From positions 62,001 through 126,000 of the forward strand of contig JAZKIY010000008.1 in assembly GCA_040384665.1 (NCBI GenBank): DNA of 64,000 nucleotides, in the 5' to 3' direction. Shown here piece by piece: positions 44,575 to 52,982 of this stretch. The notes under the pieces are model-generated. The model did not search any database, had not been told where the DNA came from, and was given only the letters and a program-made list of their open reading frames with translations. A program made the translations under genes and the position numbers. Origin of the DNA: PCRC01 sp040384665. GTDB taxonomy: Bacteria; Pseudomonadota; Gammaproteobacteria; Burkholderiales; Burkholderiaceae_C. Position 1 is the stretch's first letter. Each line of letters begins with the position of its first letter.

Positions 44575-45393
44575 TCAGGCGCCGACGCGGGCGTACTGGC
44601 CGGCGTTGTCGCGCAGCCAGTTTTCAGACAGCGTGCCGTCCTGCTGGTCGGGGTGGAAGTCGGCGCGGAAATACTTCTTCCAGGGCTTGTAGGTCCGGCG
44701 GACCAGGCCGCGTTCACCGAACAGGTAGCTGCCAGCGCTTTTCCAGGTGCCCACGCGCCACAGGGTGCCGTCCTGCCGCAGGTTGCTGACGGTCTGGCGC
44801 AACAGGTCACCCAGGAAGAAGAGGGTAGTGCGCTTGAACCAGGTGATGCGCCATGGCTCGCTGCCGCCGATGGCGCGGTAGATGTCGAAGGCGGTGGTCT
44901 TGTGCTCCGACTCTTCGGCGCTGTGCCACAGCCACATGGTCTTCAGTCGGGGCTCGCAGTCGCCCATCAGGTCGTGGTTGGTCAGCATCCACTCGGCCAG
45001 GATGGCGGTGAAGTGCTCGGTGGCCGCGGTCACGGCCAGGCGGTGGCGCACATCACCGCCGTCAAACATCTTCGTTCTTTCCAGGATGCGCGGCGCCCAG
45101 TGGTTGACCAGGCCCTGCTTGTCGAGGTGGCCGTTGAACAGCGCATGGATGCGGCGGTGTGTGGCTTCCTGGCCAATGAAGCCCTGGACTTCGGTTTTGT
45201 ATTTTTCTTGCTGCGCGGGCGGCATTTCGCGCAGGCCGTCGCGCACCGAGTCGATGAAGAACTGCTCACCGACGGGGAAACTCATCGACAAGGCGTTGAA
45301 CAGGGCGGTGCGAAAGGCGTCGCCCCCACACCAGTGGCGTGGCAGCGGTGTTTCAAGGTCAACCAGCAGGCGGCGTACAACGAGTTCGGTCAT
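44575..45393 (-). CDS. Metal-dependent hydrolase-like protein (PF10118-type)
   Basis: 272 residues. Helical protein with a ferritin-like Glu/His pattern: FPVGEQFFIDSVRDG, FIGQEATHRRIHALFN, AATEHFTAILAEW and WHSAEESEHKTTAFDIY, resembling a di-metal carboxylate site. Matches, from memory, the 'predicted metal-dependent hydrolase' family often paired with TetR regulators and lipid genes. The activity is not known; di-iron oxygenase chemistry is an equally plausible reading of the motifs. Divergent from the TetR gene with twin operators between. Confidence 0.8.
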   Translation of the reverse strand: MTELVVRRLLVDLETPLPRHWCGGDAFRTALFNALSMSFPVGEQFFIDSVRDGLREMPPAQQEKYKTEVQGFIGQEATHRRIHALFNGHLDKQGLVNHWAPRILERTKMFDGGDVRHRLAVTAATEHFTAILAEWMLTNHDLMGDCEPRLKTMWLWHSAEESEHKTTAFDIYRAIGGSEPWRITWFKRTTLFFLGDLLRQTVSNLRQDGTLWRVGTWKSAGSYLFGERGLVRRTYKPWKKYFRADFHPDQQDGTLSENWLRDNAGQYARVGA

Positions 45394-45423
45394 GAAAGAC
45401 TCCCAAAGAAGGGTTGGCTGTAC

Positions 45424-45441
45424 TGGTACGTTGATGTACCA
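45424..45441. promoter_or_regulatory. TetR-type operator O1
   Basis: TGGTAC-gttgat-GTACCA in the 118-bp gap between the divergent hydrolase and TetR genes. Perfect 6-bp arms with a 6-base spacer. Confidence 0.75.
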
Positions 45442-45466
45442 TGTGGTGCAATGTAGCGGTCGCATT

Positions 45467-45484
45467 TGGTACTGTCAAGTACCA
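45467..45484. promoter_or_regulatory. TetR-type operator O2
   Basis: TGGTAC-tgtcaa-GTACCA, half-sites and spacer length identical to O1, centred 43 bases away and 28 bases before the TetR start codon. In this copy the symmetry extends to 7-bp arms. Confidence 0.75.
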
Positions 45485-45511
45485 GGCTGAGGAAATGTTA
45501 GAAAGTTCTGT

Positions 45512-46117
45512 ATGGACACCACGACCACCCTGCCCGAAACCGGCAACGACTACCGCAACCGGCTGCTCGGCGGCATGGCCGCGAGTGTGGCGCACCGGGG
45601 TTATGCGGTCACCACAGTGGCCGACATCGTGCGCGAAGCGGGCGTTTCCAAGCGCACGTTCTACGAACATTTTGCAACCAAGAGCGATTGCCTGATCGCG
45701 CTCTACCAGTCGGCCAGCCATGCGGCATTGAAGGTGCTGAAAGAGGCGATTGACCCGCGGCGCGACTGGACATCGCAGGTGGAGCATGCCCTGAAAGCCT
45801 ACCTCGGCTGCCTGGCGAGCGACCCGCAGCTGCTGCGCACGCTGTTCATTGAGATCCTGCACCTCGGCCAACCTGGCCTGGCGGTGCGGCGGCAGATGTA
45901 CCAGGAGCTGGCCGATTTCATTGTGCAGGTGGTCGCAGCGACCCCTCGCCAGGGCATGGGCCAGACCATCCCGGTGGCGACGCTGGCGATGGCCATCGTC
46001 GGGGGCATCAACGAACTGGTGCTGAAAGCGATTGAAGACGACCGCACAGAACACCTGCTGGAGTTGGCCGCGCCGGCCAGCGCCTTGGTGCGTGCGGTGC
46101 TTTCCGGCGCCGACTAG
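45512..46117 (+). CDS. TetR/AcrR-family transcriptional regulator
   Basis: 201 residues. N-terminal helix-turn-helix (about 15-62): RGYAVTTVADIVREAGVSKR then TFYEHFATKSDCLIALY. The C-terminal ligand domain is of the TetR_C type with a hydrophobic stretch VATLAMAIVGGINELVL. Expected to repress itself and the divergent hydrolase through two identical palindromes upstream; the ligand may be a lipid or acyl compound but is unknown. Confidence 0.92.
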   Translation: MDTTTTLPETGNDYRNRLLGGMAASVAHRGYAVTTVADIVREAGVSKRTFYEHFATKSDCLIALYQSASHAALKVLKEAIDPRRDWTSQVEHALKAYLGCLASDPQLLRTLFIEILHLGQPGLAVRRQMYQELADFIVQVVAATPRQGMGQTIPVATLAMAIVGGINELVLKAIEDDRTEHLLELAAPASALVRAVLSGAD

Positions 46118-46137
46118 GGCAGACGGGCCCTAACGTA

Positions 46138-46163
46138 AAAAAGCCCGCCGAAGCGGGCTTTTT
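46138..46163. terminator. Bidirectional intrinsic terminator
   Basis: AAAAAGCCCGC-cgaa-GCGGGCTTTTT between the convergent TetR regulator and hppA genes. Confidence 0.92.
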
Positions 46164-46179
46164 GCTGTGAGCGCCAGCG

Positions 46180-48333
46180 TTACTTGGCGATGGGGGCCAC
46201 GACCGGCACCGCCACGGCTGCGGTCACCGTGATGGCCACGGGTTCTACCACTGCCGCCTTCGGGGCTTCGCCACCGTGGAACTTCACCACCAGCGGCACG
46301 ATCAGCAGTGCCACGATGTTGATGATCTTGATCAGCGGGTTGATGGCCGGGCCGGCGGTGTCCTTGTAGGGGTCGCCCACGGTGTCGCCGGTCACGGCGG
46401 CCTTGTGCGCCTCGGAACCTTTGCCGCCGTGGTGGCCGTCTTCAATGTACTTCTTGGCGTTGTCCCAGGCACCGCCGCCGGTGCACATCGAGATGGCCAC
46501 AAACAGGCCGGTCACGATGGTGCCCATCAGCAGGCCGCCGAGTGCGGCGGGTCCGAGCAGCAGGCCCACGATGATGGGCACGGCCACGGGCAGCAGACTG
46601 GGAACCACCATTTCCTTGATGGCGGCCGAGGTCAGCATGTCCACCGCAGCGCTGTAGTCGGGCTTGCGCTTGTTGGCCATGATCTCGCCGTCTGCGAACT
46701 GGCGCCGCACTTCCACCACCACAGAGCCGGCAGCGCGGCCCACGGCCTCCATCGCCATGGCACCAAAGAGGTAGGGAATCAGGCCACCAATGAACAGGCC
46801 CACGATGACCAGCGGGTCGCTCAGGTTGAAGCTGATCGCCTGGCCCAGGCCTTCGAGCTTGTGGGTGTAGTCGGCAAACAGCACCAGCGCAGCCAGACCG
46901 GCAGAGCCGATGGCGTAGCCCTTGGTCACGGCCTTGGTGGTGTTGCCCACGGCGTCCAGCGGGTCGGTGATGTCGCGCACGCTGCTGGGCAGCTCGGCCA
47001 TCTCGGCAATGCCGCCGGCGTTGTCGGTGATGGGGCCGTAGGCGTCCAGCGCCACCACAATGCCGGCCATGCTCAGCATGGAGGTGGCCGCAATCGCAAT
47101 ACCGAACAGGCCGCCCAGCTTGTAGGCCGCCATGATGGCGATACAGACAAAAATCACGGGCCAGGCGGTGGAGCGCATCGACACACCCAGGCCGGCAATG
47201 ATGTTGGTGCCGTGGCCGGTGGTGGAGGCTTGTGCAATGTGCTGCACCGGCTTGTACTGGGTGCCGGTGTAGTACTCGGTCACCCAGACCAGCGCGCCGG
47301 TCAGGACCAGGCCGACAGCGCAGGCGCCGAACAGCCGCATCTGGGCACCGGTGCCGCCGAGTGCGTTGTCGGGAATGAGCCAGTTGGTGACGAAGTAAAA
47401 CGCAATCAGCGACAGCACGCCGGCCACCGCCAGGCCCTTGTACAGGGCGGGCATGACGTTCTTCATGCCGGGCGAGGCCTTCACGAAGAAGCAGCCGATG
47501 ATGGACGCGATGATGGACACGCCGCCCAGCGCCAGCGGGTACAGCACGGCCTGCATGGGCGCAGCGGCCACCAGCAGGGCGCCCAGCACCATGGTGGCGA
47601 TCAGCGTCACGGCGTAGGTCTCGAACAAGTCGGCCGCCATGCCGGCGCAGTCGCCGACGTTGTCGCCCACGTTGTCGGCAATCACGGCCGGGTTGCGCGG
47701 GTCGTCCTCGGGGATGCCGGCTTCGACCTTGCCCACCAGGTCGGCGCCCACGTCAGCGCCCTTGGTGAAGATGCCGCCGCCCAAACGGGCGAAGATGGAG
47801 ATAAGCGAGGAGCCAAAGGCAAAGCCGATCAGCGGGTTCAGCAGCGAGGCCAGGCTCTTGTCCGGCGTCAGGTTGCCATTGCCAACCAGGAACCAGAAGA
47901 AGCCCGCAACCCCCAGCAAACCGAGGCCAACCACCAGCATGCCGGTGGTGGCGCCGCCGCGGAAGGCGACGTCCAGCGCCGGGCCAATGCCCTTGGTGGC
48001 GGCCTGTGCGGTGCGCACGTTGGCCCGAACCGACACGTTCATGCCGATGAAGCCGCAAGCGCCCGAGAGCACCGCACCAATGACGAAGCCCACCGCGGTC
48101 TGCACGTCCAGAAAGACGCCGATCAGCACCGCGAGGATCACCCCAACGATGGCAATGGTTTTGTATTGACGCGCGAGGTACGCTGCCGCACCTGCTTGAA
48201 TTGCGGCTGCAATTTCCTGCATCCGCGCATTGCCTGCGTCCTGGGAAAGAATCCATCCGCGTGCCCAGAAGCCGTATCCCACGGCGACCAGCCCGCAAAC
48301 AAGCGCCAATATGAGCGCTGAATTGCCAACCAT
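46180..48333 (-). CDS. hppA: K+-independent proton-translocating pyrophosphatase
   Basis: 717 residues, about 16 transmembrane segments. Couples pyrophosphate hydrolysis to H+ pumping. Substrate-binding ADVGADLVGKVEAGIPEDDP, NPAVIADNVGDNVGDCAGM and GDTVGDPYKDTAGPAINP are present. Lys467 and Thr470 in GNTTKAVTKGYA are the marks of the K+-independent class (K+-dependent enzymes have Ala at the first position). AGGAG lies 7 bases before the ATG, and a 10-bp stem hairpin is in the leader. Divergent from the soluble pyrophosphatase gene. Confidence 0.96.
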   Translation of the reverse strand: MVGNSALILALVCGLVAVGYGFWARGWILSQDAGNARMQEIAAAIQAGAAAYLARQYKTIAIVGVILAVLIGVFLDVQTAVGFVIGAVLSGACGFIGMNVSVRANVRTAQAATKGIGPALDVAFRGGATTGMLVVGLGLLGVAGFFWFLVGNGNLTPDKSLASLLNPLIGFAFGSSLISIFARLGGGIFTKGADVGADLVGKVEAGIPEDDPRNPAVIADNVGDNVGDCAGMAADLFETYAVTLIATMVLGALLVAAAPMQAVLYPLALGGVSIIASIIGCFFVKASPGMKNVMPALYKGLAVAGVLSLIAFYFVTNWLIPDNALGGTGAQMRLFGACAVGLVLTGALVWVTEYYTGTQYKPVQHIAQASTTGHGTNIIAGLGVSMRSTAWPVIFVCIAIMAAYKLGGLFGIAIAATSMLSMAGIVVALDAYGPITDNAGGIAEMAELPSSVRDITDPLDAVGNTTKAVTKGYAIGSAGLAALVLFADYTHKLEGLGQAISFNLSDPLVIVGLFIGGLIPYLFGAMAMEAVGRAAGSVVVEVRRQFADGEIMANKRKPDYSAAVDMLTSAAIKEMVVPSLLPVAVPIIVGLLLGPAALGGLLMGTIVTGLFVAISMCTGGGAWDNAKKYIEDGHHGGKGSEAHKAAVTGDTVGDPYKDTAGPAINPLIKIINIVALLIVPLVVKFHGGEAPKAAVVEPVAITVTAAVAVPVVAPIAK

Positions 48334-48366
48334 GTTTGTTCTCCTACTCGTTGTTTCTGCTTGGAA

Positions 48367-48391
48367 GAAACACAACGCAGGGTTGTGTTTC
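48367..48391 (-). other. Leader hairpin upstream of hppA
   Basis: GAAACACAAC-gcagg-GTTGTGTTTC, perfect 10-bp arms, 34 bases before the hppA start codon. It could stabilise the leader or be a dimeric operator in the divergent hppA/ppa region. Confidence 0.6.
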
Positions 48392-48506
48392 CGCTGCGTT
48401 GCTTCCTCGCTGCACCACTAGAGACCCGTGGAGACGATTGGCCAACGCGCCAATGTAGCGTGAAAACCCCGGGGTGCAATCGGCTGGCAAGGCCCGTGAA
48501 AGTAAA

Positions 48507-48524
48507 ATCAGGGTTAATCCTGAT
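48507..48524. promoter_or_regulatory. Inverted repeat upstream of ppa
   Basis: ATCAGG-gttaat-CCTGAT, perfect 6-bp arms with a 6-base spacer, 33 bases before the ppa start codon. Candidate operator in the divergent hppA/ppa region. Confidence 0.4.
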
Positions 48525-48556
48525 CTTTGACAACTCTCGCAACCAGCAAGCACAAC

Positions 48557-49099
48557 ATGGCACTCGACAAAGTCCCCCCTGGCAAAAACGTTCCTGAATC
48601 GTTCAACGTCGTCATCGAAATTCCGATGAACGCCGACCCGGTGAAGTACGAAGTGGACAAAGAGTCCGGCGCGATCTTCGTCGACCGCTTCATGAGCACC
48701 TCGATGCACTACCCGACCAATTACGGTTACGTGCCCAAGACGCTCAGCGGCGACGGCGACCCGGTCGACGTGCTGGTGATCACCCCGGTGCCATTGATCC
48801 CCGGCGTGGTGGTGACCTGCCGCCCCATCGGCATCTTGATGATGGAAGACGAAGCCGGCGTGGACGGCAAAGTGCTGGCGGTGCCCATCGACAAGAAGTG
48901 CTCGCTTTACACCCAGTGGCAAAAACCCGAAGACATGAACCCGCTGCGCCTGCGGACCATCTCCCATTTCTTTGAGCACTACAAAGACCTGGAAGAAGGC
49001 AAGTGGGTCAAGATCCTGGGCTGGGAAGGCGTGGACGCGGCCAAGAAAGAAGTGATGGACGGCGTGGCGGCCTACAACCTGGCCAACCCGGCGGCATAA
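48557..49099 (+). CDS. ppa: Soluble inorganic pyrophosphatase
   Basis: 180 residues, family I. Metal and substrate residues are in IFVDRFMSTSMHYPTNYGYV, GDGDPVDVLV, EDEAGVDGKVLAVP and the closing EGVDAAKKEV. Hydrolyses PPi released by biosynthesis. The start MALDKVPPGKN at 48557 matches the family; an in-frame upstream ATG is ignored. Divergent from hppA. Confidence 0.97.
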   Translation: MALDKVPPGKNVPESFNVVIEIPMNADPVKYEVDKESGAIFVDRFMSTSMHYPTNYGYVPKTLSGDGDPVDVLVITPVPLIPGVVVTCRPIGILMMEDEAGVDGKVLAVPIDKKCSLYTQWQKPEDMNPLRLRTISHFFEHYKDLEEGKWVKILGWEGVDAAKKEVMDGVAAYNLANPAA

Positions 49100-49112
49100 A
49101 CTGCCTGCGATC

Positions 49113-49142
49113 AAAAAAGCCGCTGTACACAGCGGCTTTTTT
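49113..49142. terminator. Bidirectional intrinsic terminator
   Basis: AAAAAAGCCGCTGT-ac-ACAGCGGCTTTTTT between the convergent ppa and hydrolase genes. Confidence 0.92.
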
Positions 49143-49152
49143 CATGGCGCGG

Positions 49153-49944
49153 TCAGCGTTGTGGGTCCGGAAAGATCAGCCCATGCAAACCGCTCTTGCG
49201 CTCGAACGGGCGCCACTGCCCTACCGGCTGCGCCAGCCGGTCGGCCACCACCCACCAGGCGCTGGGGTTGAGCCCAATGCCGAAATGGCTGGCCACCACC
49301 TCGACGTTTTCGGTGTGCGGGTTGGCCTTGCTGGGCGCTTGCTGGCTGCCCTGCCAGGCGACGATGCCGTCGGTGCGCGAGAACACGGAGGTGGTGGGCA
49401 CCGGCGGTGCCACTGGCAGGTCGCGCTGTTCCATTTCCCGGTGGCTGTCGCGGCCGCTGGTGAGTTCGTACAGCCGCCAGGCGTTGGTGCTGCGCGGTGA
49501 GCCGGAGAATGGTGTGCCCAGCGTGATCACGTCGCGCACCAGCTCCGGCATCAGTTTGGCCAATTCGCGGGCATAAATGCCACCCAGGCTCCAGCCGACC
49601 AGGCTCACCGGCTGGCCGCTGGCGTCTGCCGCGACCTGCAGCTGGCGGACAGCGGCTTCCAGCACGCCGGCGCGGGGGCCGAAATTGAAGCCCTGGTCCC
49701 AGCCCTGCGGGTTGTAGTTGAGGCTCTGCAGGTAACGGCGCAGCGGCAGGGTGGTGCTGTCGTTGGCCGACAGGCCGGGGAAGACGATGACCGTGCGGCC
49801 GTCACCTGCAGGCGCCCGCTGCAGCACCGGCCAACTCGGCAGCACCGCGCCAAACTCCCAGAACGCCCGAAACTCCAGCGCGACCAGCCAGGCGCTGGGG
49901 GGCAGGATGTCTTGGGGTGCGGCGGTGGCGCGGGATGTGGGCAT
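49153..49944 (-). CDS. Alpha/beta hydrolase (lipase/esterase-like)
   Basis: 263 residues. Strand-turn VIVFPGLSANDSTT, nucleophile elbow LVGWSLGGIYARE (Ser), acid in FSRTDGIVAW and His in VVASHFGIGLNP form a complete triad. Resembles PGAP1-like or triacylglycerol lipase proteins; substrate unknown. The ATG at 49944 gives a cytosolic-looking protein beginning MPTSRATAAPQDILPPSAW. An in-frame start at 50076 would add 44 residues without a signal peptide and is less likely. Confidence 0.8.
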   Translation of the reverse strand: MPTSRATAAPQDILPPSAWLVALEFRAFWEFGAVLPSWPVLQRAPAGDGRTVIVFPGLSANDSTTLPLRRYLQSLNYNPQGWDQGFNFGPRAGVLEAAVRQLQVAADASGQPVSLVGWSLGGIYARELAKLMPELVRDVITLGTPFSGSPRSTNAWRLYELTSGRDSHREMEQRDLPVAPPVPTTSVFSRTDGIVAWQGSQQAPSKANPHTENVEVVASHFGIGLNPSAWWVVADRLAQPVGQWRPFERKSGLHGLIFPDPQR

Positions 49945-50072
49945 GGCAATCGCTGTGGCAGAACACAGATTCACTCGGTACCCGGATTGGACACCACCCC
50001 CGTGCGTTTTGGTGGGGAGCTGGCTCTGCTTTTTAGAGTCGGCGGTCTGGGTTTTTGTCGCGCCGGGGACGT

Positions 50073-51290
50073 TCACGCCTGCCGGAACGGGCTGCGTTCG
50101 CCCAGGTGGTCCAGGTAGTGGGTGATGCCCTGGCCTTCGCGTTCCAGAAAGCGCTCGACCGCGTCGGCAAACGCCGGGTGGGCCAGCCAGTGGGCCGAGG
50201 TGGTTTTGACCGGCATCAGCGCGCGGGCCATTTTGTGTTCGCCCTGGGCGCCACCTTCAAAACGCTGCACGCCGTGTTCGATGCACCAGGCCAGCGGCTG
50301 GTAGTAACAGGCCTCGAAGTGCAGGCAGTCCACCCGCTCCAAAGCACCCCAATAACGGCCGTAAGCGACCTGGCATGGCACTTCAGCGGCATTTTTTAAA
50401 CCAAATTGGCCTTGGCCCCTAGTGGAATCTTGCGATAGCGCTATCAAACTAGTAGCAATTGGCTGGCCGTTCCGCTCGGCCACGAACAGCAACCAGTGCC
50501 CCGTCATGGTGTCTGCCATGCGCTGGAAGAAGTCGCGGTTGAGGTAGGGCGGGTTGCCGTGTTCGCGGTAGGTGCGCTCGTAGCAGCGGTAGAAAAAGTC
50601 CCAGTCGGCTGCGGCAATGTTTTGGCCAAGCGACCAGCGAAACTGCACGTCCGCGTCGGCCACCTTGCGCCGTTCCTGGCGGATTTTCTTGCGCTTGTCC
50701 TGGCTCAGAGTGGCAAGGAAGGTGTCGAAGTCGGGGTAGTTGGCGTTCTTCCAGTGAAACTGGACGGTGTGGCGGAGCATCAGGTTTTCTGCTGCGCAGG
50801 CTGCCACGTCCTCGTCGTTGGCGAACAACAGGTGCAGGGACGACAACTTGTTCTCCTCGCACCAACCCACCAGCGCCTGCACCAGCGCCTGCCTGGCGGA
50901 CGCGTCCATCGCCAGCAGTCGTGCGCCCGGCACCGGTGTGAAAGGCACCGCCGCCACCGCCTTGGGGTAGTAGGCCAGGCCGTGTTGCTCGTAGGCGTTG
51001 GCCCAGGCCCAGTCGAACACGTATTCGCCGTACGAATGGTCTTTCAGGTACAGCGCGCAGGCGGCGTGCAAGGTGTTGTTGCGCCACAGGGTCACAAACG
51101 CCGGCGTCCAGCCGGTGGCGGGTGTCGCGCTGCCGCTGGCGTGCAGCGCCAGCAGGTAGGCGTGCCGCATGAAGGGCGAGGCGTTGGGTTGCCTGGCCAG
51201 CAGCGCGTCCCAGTCGGACGCCGCGATGTCGGCCGGGGACGCGAAGACCCGGGTGACATAATCGTTTGAGTTACTGTTCACAGACCCCAT
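50073..51290 (-). CDS. GNAT/FemAB-type peptidogalycan acyltransferase-like protein
   Basis: 405 residues. Matches the proteobacterial PF04339-type N-acetyltransferase family: NASPFMRHAYLLALHASGS, YGEYVFDWAWANAYEQHGL, SQDKRKKIRQERRKVADAD and CYERTYREHGNPPYLN, ending GAQGEHKMARALMPVKTTSAHW. The segment between NGQPIATSL and AYGRYWGALE, normally only a few residues, is about 25 residues longer here (residues about 272-297) because a dispersed element is inserted in frame. The ATG at 51290 overlaps the nadE start (shared CATG); a GTG at 51281 preceded by GGGGT is an alternative. Confidence 0.85.
   Translation of the reverse strand: MGSVNSNSNDYVTRVFASPADIAASDWDALLARQPNASPFMRHAYLLALHASGSATPATGWTPAFVTLWRNNTLHAACALYLKDHSYGEYVFDWAWANAYEQHGLAYYPKAVAAVPFTPVPGARLLAMDASARQALVQALVGWCEENKLSSLHLLFANDEDVAACAAENLMLRHTVQFHWKNANYPDFDTFLATLSQDKRKKIRQERRKVADADVQFRWSLGQNIAAADWDFFYRCYERTYREHGNPPYLNRDFFQRMADTMTGHWLLFVAERNGQPIATSLIALSQDSTRGQGQFGLKNAAEVPCQVAYGRYWGALERVDCLHFEACYYQPLAWCIEHGVQRFEGGAQGEHKMARALMPVKTTSAHWLAHPAFADAVERFLEREGQGITHYLDHLGERSPFRQA
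50400..50460 (+). repeat. AT-rich dispersed element, copy inside GNAT gene
   Basis: Contains CCCTAGTGGAATCTTGCG (50417-50434), identical over 18 bases to 20968-20985, and ends TAGTAGC. Its first 57 bases align without gaps to the minus-strand copy in moeA. The GNAT gene runs on the opposite strand and stays open through it. Confidence 0.85.
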
Positions 51291-52953
51291 GACGCTCAGA
51301 ATTTGCATTGCCCAGCTCAACTTCGTGGTGGGCGACCTGGCCGGCAATGCGCAAAAAATCATTGACGCCGCGCACACGGCCCATGCCAACGGCGCACAGC
51401 TGCTGTTGACGCCGGAGCTGTCGATCTGCGGCTACGCCGCCGAAGACCTCTTCCTGCGCCCCGCGTTCATCGCGGCCTGTGATGATGCCGTGAAAACCGT
51501 GGCCAGCGCGCTGGCGGGTCTAAAAGACATGGTGGTGGTGGTCGGCCACCCCACCGGGGGGGGCAGCCGCACCCGGTCGGTGGCGGTTCAGCAGCGCTTC
51601 AATGCGGCCAGCGTGTTGCGCGAAGGCGAGGTGCTGGCCACCTACGCCAAACGTGAATTGCCGAACTACCAGGTGTTCGACGAACGCCGCTATTTCACGC
51701 CCGGTGAGGGTGTGTGCGTGTTTGAGGTCGGTGGCGTGAAGGTGGGCCTGCTGATCTGCGAAGACGCCTGGTTCGAGGCGCCGGCCTGGCTCGCCAAGGA
51801 AGCGGGTGCCGAACTGCTGGCCGTCATCAACGCCTCGCCCTTCCACGTGGGCAAGGGCGACGAACGCGAGCAAACCATGCGCGAGCGGGTGCTGGACTGC
51901 GGCCTGCCGCTGATTTACGCCCACCTCGTGGGCGGGCAGGACGAGGTGGTGTTTGAAGGCCGCTCGTTCGCGCTGAACGCCGATGGCACCGTCGCCTGCC
52001 GGGCGCCGAGTTTTGAAGAGAAGCTGGTGGAAGTCCAGGTCGAATCCATCGGTGGCGCGCTTGAATTCGTCGCGGAAGTGTCGCCGGAACCCACCCCCGA
52101 AGCCGATTTGTGGGCCGCGCTGGTGCTGGGCGTGCGCGACTACATTGGCAAAAACGGCTTCCCTGGCGCCATCCTCGGCTTGTCGGGCGGCATCGACTCG
52201 GCGCTGGTGCTGGCGATCGCGGTCGATGCGCTGGGCAAAGACCGGGTGCGCACGGTGATGATGCCGTCGCCCTACACGGCAGACATCAGCTGGATCGACG
52301 CGCGCGAGATGGCCCAGCGTCTGGGCGTGCGCTACGACGAAATCTCCATCGTGCCCGAGTTCGAGGCCTTCAAGGCCTCGCTGGCCAGCGAATTCAAGGG
52401 CTTGGCCGAAGACACGACCGAAGAAAACATCCAGGCCCGCATCCGCGGCACGCTGCTGATGGCGCTGTCCAACAAGTTCGGCAGCATCGTGCTGACCACT
52501 GGCAACAAAAGCGAAATGGCCACCGGCTACTGCACGCTGTATGGTGACATGGCGGGCGGTTTTGCCGCCATCAAGGACCTGGCCAAGACCACGGTGTTCA
52601 AGCTCGCGCACTGGCGCAACGCCCATGACCCGTATGGCACCGGCGCGAACCCGATCCCCGAACGCATCATCACCCGCCCGCCGAGCGCCGAACTGCGCCC
52701 CGACCAGACCGACCAGGACAGCCTGCCGCCCTACGAGGTGCTGGACGCGATTCTGGCGCGCTTCATGGAGAACGACCAGAGCGCCGAAGACATTGTTGCC
52801 GCGGGCTTCGACCGTGCGGTGGTCGAGCGGGTGACGCGGTTGATCCGCATCAACGAGTACAAACGCCGGCAGGCGCCTGTGGGCATTCGGGTGACCCACC
52901 GCAGCTTTGGCAAGGATTGGCGTTATCCTATTACCAACAAATTCCGCGCCTGA
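51289..52953 (+). CDS. nadE: Glutamine-dependent NAD+ synthetase
   Basis: 554 residues in two domains. The N-terminal nitrilase-type glutaminase (about 1-260) has Glu in LTPELSICGY, Lys in YAKRELPNYQVFDE and Cys in GLLICEDAWFE. The C-terminal synthetase (about 275-554) has the ATP loop GLSGGIDSALVLAIAVDAL and TTGNKSEMATGY. Converts deamido-NAD to NAD using glutamine-derived ammonia. The following gene is glnB, encoding the PII glutamine-status sensor, as often seen in betaproteobacteria. Confidence 0.97.
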   Translation: MTLRICIAQLNFVVGDLAGNAQKIIDAAHTAHANGAQLLLTPELSICGYAAEDLFLRPAFIAACDDAVKTVASALAGLKDMVVVVGHPTGGGSRTRSVAVQQRFNAASVLREGEVLATYAKRELPNYQVFDERRYFTPGEGVCVFEVGGVKVGLLICEDAWFEAPAWLAKEAGAELLAVINASPFHVGKGDEREQTMRERVLDCGLPLIYAHLVGGQDEVVFEGRSFALNADGTVACRAPSFEEKLVEVQVESIGGALEFVAEVSPEPTPEADLWAALVLGVRDYIGKNGFPGAILGLSGGIDSALVLAIAVDALGKDRVRTVMMPSPYTADISWIDAREMAQRLGVRYDEISIVPEFEAFKASLASEFKGLAEDTTEENIQARIRGTLLMALSNKFGSIVLTTGNKSEMATGYCTLYGDMAGGFAAIKDLAKTTVFKLAHWRNAHDPYGTGANPIPERIITRPPSAELRPDQTDQDSLPPYEVLDAILARFMENDQSAEDIVAAGFDRAVVERVTRLIRINEYKRRQAPVGIRVTHRSFGKDWRYPITNKFRA

Positions 52954-52982
52954 GCCGCGCGCAGGCCAACAAGGGAGACGCC

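Noticed and set aside
46276..48321. Very long open frame (681 codons) on the plus strand opposite hppA
   Set aside because: Its His/Gln/Gly-rich composition and exact antisense position to a clear membrane pyrophosphatase mark it as a GC-skew shadow.
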